Positions 5,928 to 7,850 of a stretch of DNA of 7,850 bases are shown piece by piece. Below the pieces are notes generated by a model that saw only the letters and a program-made list of their open reading frames with translations, made no database searches and was not told where the DNA came from. The DNA is from Betaproteobacteria bacterium. GTDB lineage: Bacteria > Pseudomonadota > Gammaproteobacteria > Burkholderiales > SG8-41. Made by a program: the position numbers and the translations under genes. Within the stretch, counting starts at the first letter, position 1. Each line of letters starts with the position of its first letter. The stretch is from the NCBI GenBank assembly GCA_025356695.1, contig JANXSE010000240.1, forward strand, positions 1 through 7,850, written 5' to 3'.

Positions 5928-7850
5928 CTACACTACCACGTTGACGAGGCGGCCGGGCACGACGACAACTTTTTTGACCGTTTGCCCGGCGATATGCTTC
6001 TGCACGTTGGGATTTTCCAACGCCAGTTTTTCGATGGCGGCGCGGTCGGCGGCTTTGGCTACGCGCATATTGCCGCGCAGCTTGCCATTGACCTGCAGCA
6101 CCAGTTCGACTTCGTCGGCATCGAGCGCCGCGGCGTCGGCTTGCGGCCACGGCGCGTCGAGTATGTCTTTGCCGAAACCGAGCCCTTGCCACAGCGCGTG
6201 GGTAATGTGTGGCGTGATCGGTGCGAGCAGACGCAACAGCAGGCTGGTGGCTTCGGCGATCAGCAACTGCCGGTCTGCTGCGTCTTTTGCGTCGGCCGGT
6301 TTTGTTGCGGCAAATGTAGATGCAGCGTTAAGAATTTTCATCGCCGCCGAAACGACGGTATTGAACTGGAATTTGGCGAAGTCAAAATCCGCTTGTTTCA
6401 AAACGGTGTGGATTTCGCGGCGGAAATCGGCGTGTGCTGCAGCGGTTGGTTTCCATCCGTCGGCAATCAGTGTGCTGCCGCTTTTGCCTTGCAGCGCTGC
6501 CGTGATGTCGGTTTGGGAATCGTGCGCGAAGCTCCACAGCCGTTTCAGAAAACGCGATGCGCCTTCAACGCCGCTGTCCGACCATTCAAGCGTCTGCTCG
6601 GGCGGGCTGGCGAACATCATGAACAGGCGCGCGGTGTCGGCGCCGTATTCCTCGATCAGCGATTGCGGATCGACGCCGTTGTTCTTCGACTTCGACATGG
6701 TGCCGATGCCGCCCGATTCGACCGGTTTGCCGTCGGTCTTAAGTATGACGCCGGTGCGTTTGCCGCTGGCGTCGGTGTTAATCTCAACGTCAAGCGGATT
6801 GAAGTATTGAATTCGAGCAGTCGGTTGCTGGCCCGTAATATTTACTTCACCGGCTTCGGGCGTAATTCTCACGTTTCCGGCGGAATCAGTAGTGGATGTG
6901 TTTGGTTTTCGGAAGAATATCTCGTTGAGCACCATGCCCTGCGTCAGCAGGTTGGCGAAGGGTTCGTCGAGCGTGACGAGGCCCAAGTCGCGCATGACCT
7001 TGGTCCAGAAGCGCGAATACAGGAGATGCAGAATCGCGTGTTCGATGCCGCCGATGTACTGGTCGACCGGCAGCCAGTAATTGGTCCCCGCGTCGATCAT
7101 CTTGTCGTTTGCGGAACGAGTGGAATCCTTTACACCAAAGCGCAGGTAGTACCAAGACGAATCGACGAAGGTGTCCATGGTGTCGGTTTCGCGCTTCGCC
7201 GGCTTGCCGCATTTGGGACAACTGCAATTCAGGAAATCGGCGCGCTTGTTGAGCGGATTGCCGGCGCCGTCGGGCACGCAGTCTTCGGGCAGCACCACCG
7301 GCAGCTGATCGTCGGGCACCGGCACGTCGCCGCAGCCGGCGCAATGGATCAGCGGGATCGGCGTACCCCAATAACGCTGGCGCGAAATGCCCCAGTCTCT
7401 GAGGCGCCACATCACTTTCTTTTCGCCGAGGCCTTTGGCTGCGAGATCGGCGGCGACCGCTGCGACCGCTGCATCGTAGCCGAGGCCGTTATATTTGCCG
7501 GAGTTGGTGCACATACCATCTTTTGCGTCATACCATTCTTGCCATTTTTCAGTCGAAAACTGAAGCTTTTTAAGTAAAGAGATTTGATTGTTTATTCCAG
7601 ATATTTGCTCTCCTCGAAGTGCGGAATTTTCGAAAATACTAGCACTCGGATTAATTCCGCTTTCACGCACTTGTTCTAATTCGCCGGCGTCCTTTTTAAT
7701 TACCTGCTTAATTGACAATCCGTTTTGGCGAGCAAAATGGAAATCGCGCTCATCATGCGCCGGCACGCCCATCACCGCGCCGTCGCCGTAGCTCATCAGC
7801 ACGTAGTTGCCGACCCATACCGCAACCTGTTCTCCGGTCAACGGATGCGT
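5928..7850 (-). CDS. leuS: Leucyl-tRNA synthetase, C-terminal 640 residues (5' end outside window)
   Basis: A class I synthetase that charges tRNA-Leu with leucine and hydrolyses mischarged products. The frame is open to the right edge, whose first codons read Thr-His-Pro; the apparent TTG start at 7841 is an internal leucine in HPLTGE. Seen in order: the end of the CP1 editing domain, with [20 protein letters not shown] and the editing motif HDERD (7743-7757); [17 protein letters not shown] on return to the catalytic core; a zinc-type domain with CAGC and CSCPKC cysteines (7209-7343); [27 protein letters not shown]; the signature TMSKS (6687-6701), where KMSKS is usual; then the anticodon-binding helical domain and the C-terminal domain ending [10 protein letters not shown]. 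The HIGH motif lies outside the window. Two in-frame segments near 7557-7697 and 6807-6905 appear longer than in the E. coli enzyme and are A+T-rich; the frame and all other core motifs are intact, so the gene is probably functional. It heads the visible part of the leuS-lptE-holA-proA-lpdA run. Confidence 0.97.
   Translation of the reverse strand, partial: THPLTGEQVAVWVGNYVLMSYGDGAVMGVPAHDERDFHFARQNGLSIKQVIKKDAGELEQVRESGINPSASIFENSALRGEQISGINNQISLLKKLQFSTEKWQEWYDAKDGMCTNSGKYNGLGYDAAVAAVAADLAAKGLGEKKVMWRLRDWGISRQRYWGTPIPLIHCAGCGDVPVPDDQLPVVLPEDCVPDGAGNPLNKRADFLNCSCPKCGKPAKRETDTMDTFVDSSWYYLRFGVKDSTRSANDKMIDAGTNYWLPVDQYIGGIEHAILHLLYSRFWTKVMRDLGLVTLDEPFANLLTQGMVLNEIFFRKPNTSTTDSAGNVRITPEAGEVNITGQQPTARIQYFNPLDVEINTDASGKRTGVILKTDGKPVESGGIGTMSKSKNNGVDPQSLIEEYGADTARLFMMFASPPEQTLEWSDSGVEGASRFLKRLWSFAHDSQTDITAALQGKSGSTLIADGWKPTAAAHADFRREIHTVLKQADFDFAKFQFNTVVSAAMKILNAASTFAATKPADAKDAADRQLLIAEATSLLLRLLAPITPHITHALWQGLGFGKDILDAPWPQADAAALDADEVELVLQVNGKLRGNMRVAKAADRAAIEKLALENPNVQKHIAGQTVKKVVVVPGRLVNVVV
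6807..6905 (-). other. Second extended in-frame segment of leuS, before TMSKS
   Basis: About 33 residues between NEIFFRK and YFNPLDV. E. coli LeuRS has only about nine residues between the matching FYY and VSPVD, so roughly 25 appear extra. The peptide is rich in Thr, Asn, Gly and Gln, suggesting a flexible loop in the leucine-specific region ahead of the signature motif. By hand count 6801-6920 is about 47% G+C, lower than most of the gene. The frame is intact on both sides. Confidence 0.45.
7557..7697 (-). other. A+T-rich in-frame insert in the leuS editing domain
   Basis: This encodes about 47 residues between IKQVI and TEKWQEWY, close after the HDERD motif. Compared from memory with E. 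coli and other betaproteobacterial LeuRS, which have roughly 10 residues here, about 37 are surplus. A hand count gives about 36% G+C over 7561-7680, far below the surrounding gene. The added peptide is hydrophilic, rich in Glu, Gln, Asn, Ser and Lys, as expected for a surface loop or helix. The reading frame is preserved. Confidence 0.55.
7621..7660. repeat. Inverted repeat with nested palindrome inside the leuS insert
   Basis: GCGGAATT at 7621-7628 is matched by its exact complement AATTCCGC at 7653-7660, separated by 24 bases. Overlapping the left arm is the perfect 12-base palindrome ATTTTCGAAAAT at 7626-7637. The arms are short, so chance is possible, but they lie within the foreign-looking insert. 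Confidence 0.45.

Noticed and set aside
5905..6192. Longer lptE frame reaching into leuS
   Set aside because: The extension is Arg-rich out-of-frame leuS sequence. The ribosome site and lipoprotein signal support the start at 5904.
5826..7577. Open frame of 583 codons on the plus strand, antisense to leuS
   Set aside because: leuS on the other strand carries clear synthetase motifs throughout. The antisense product shows no recognisable domain and is the expected shadow of a G+C-rich gene.

Overview
The window looks like ordinary chromosomal DNA of a betaproteobacterium, probably in or near the Burkholderiales. The evidence is the G+C-rich sequence, a Bug/TctC-type periplasmic binding protein (a family greatly expanded in that group), the gene order leuS-lptE-holA-proA, and a dihydrolipoyl dehydrogenase with its own lipoyl domain as found in betaproteobacteria. 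The placement is by recognition only; no marker gene or database comparison was available.

Layout. The left edge (1-62, minus strand) holds the first 20 codons of a gene that leaves the window. It is divergent from a plus-strand gene at 180-1151 for an exported solute-binding protein of the tripartite tricarboxylate transporter type. The 117 bases between their start codons carry a strong -10 box (TATAAT) and a good ribosome binding site for the plus-strand gene. That gene ends in a probable intrinsic terminator that runs into the last codons of the convergent gene lpdA.

From 1170 to the right edge everything is on the minus strand and closely packed. In transcription order it is leuS (leucyl-tRNA synthetase, 5' end outside the window), lptE (lipopolysaccharide-assembly lipoprotein), holA (DNA polymerase III delta subunit), proA (gamma-glutamyl phosphate reductase) and lpdA (lipoyl-domain dihydrolipoyl dehydrogenase). 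The gaps are 23, 30, 48 and 37 bases, which fits one transcript. Products serve translation, outer-membrane assembly, replication, proline synthesis and 2-oxoacid oxidation, so this is a housekeeping operon without a single pathway theme. No stretch over 300 bases lacks a gene.

I see no transposon, phage, CRISPR, toxin-antitoxin, RNA gene or other accessory system, and nothing that amounts to an undescribed system. The most unusual structure is inside leuS. In-frame segments that look like extra protein relative to the family, at about 7557-7697 and 6807-6905, are clearly more A+T-rich than their surroundings, and the first contains an inverted repeat. Secondary points are lpdA sitting after proA rather than in a pyruvate dehydrogenase cluster, TMSKS in place of KMSKS in LeuRS, and GTG starts without clear ribosome binding sites in holA and proA.
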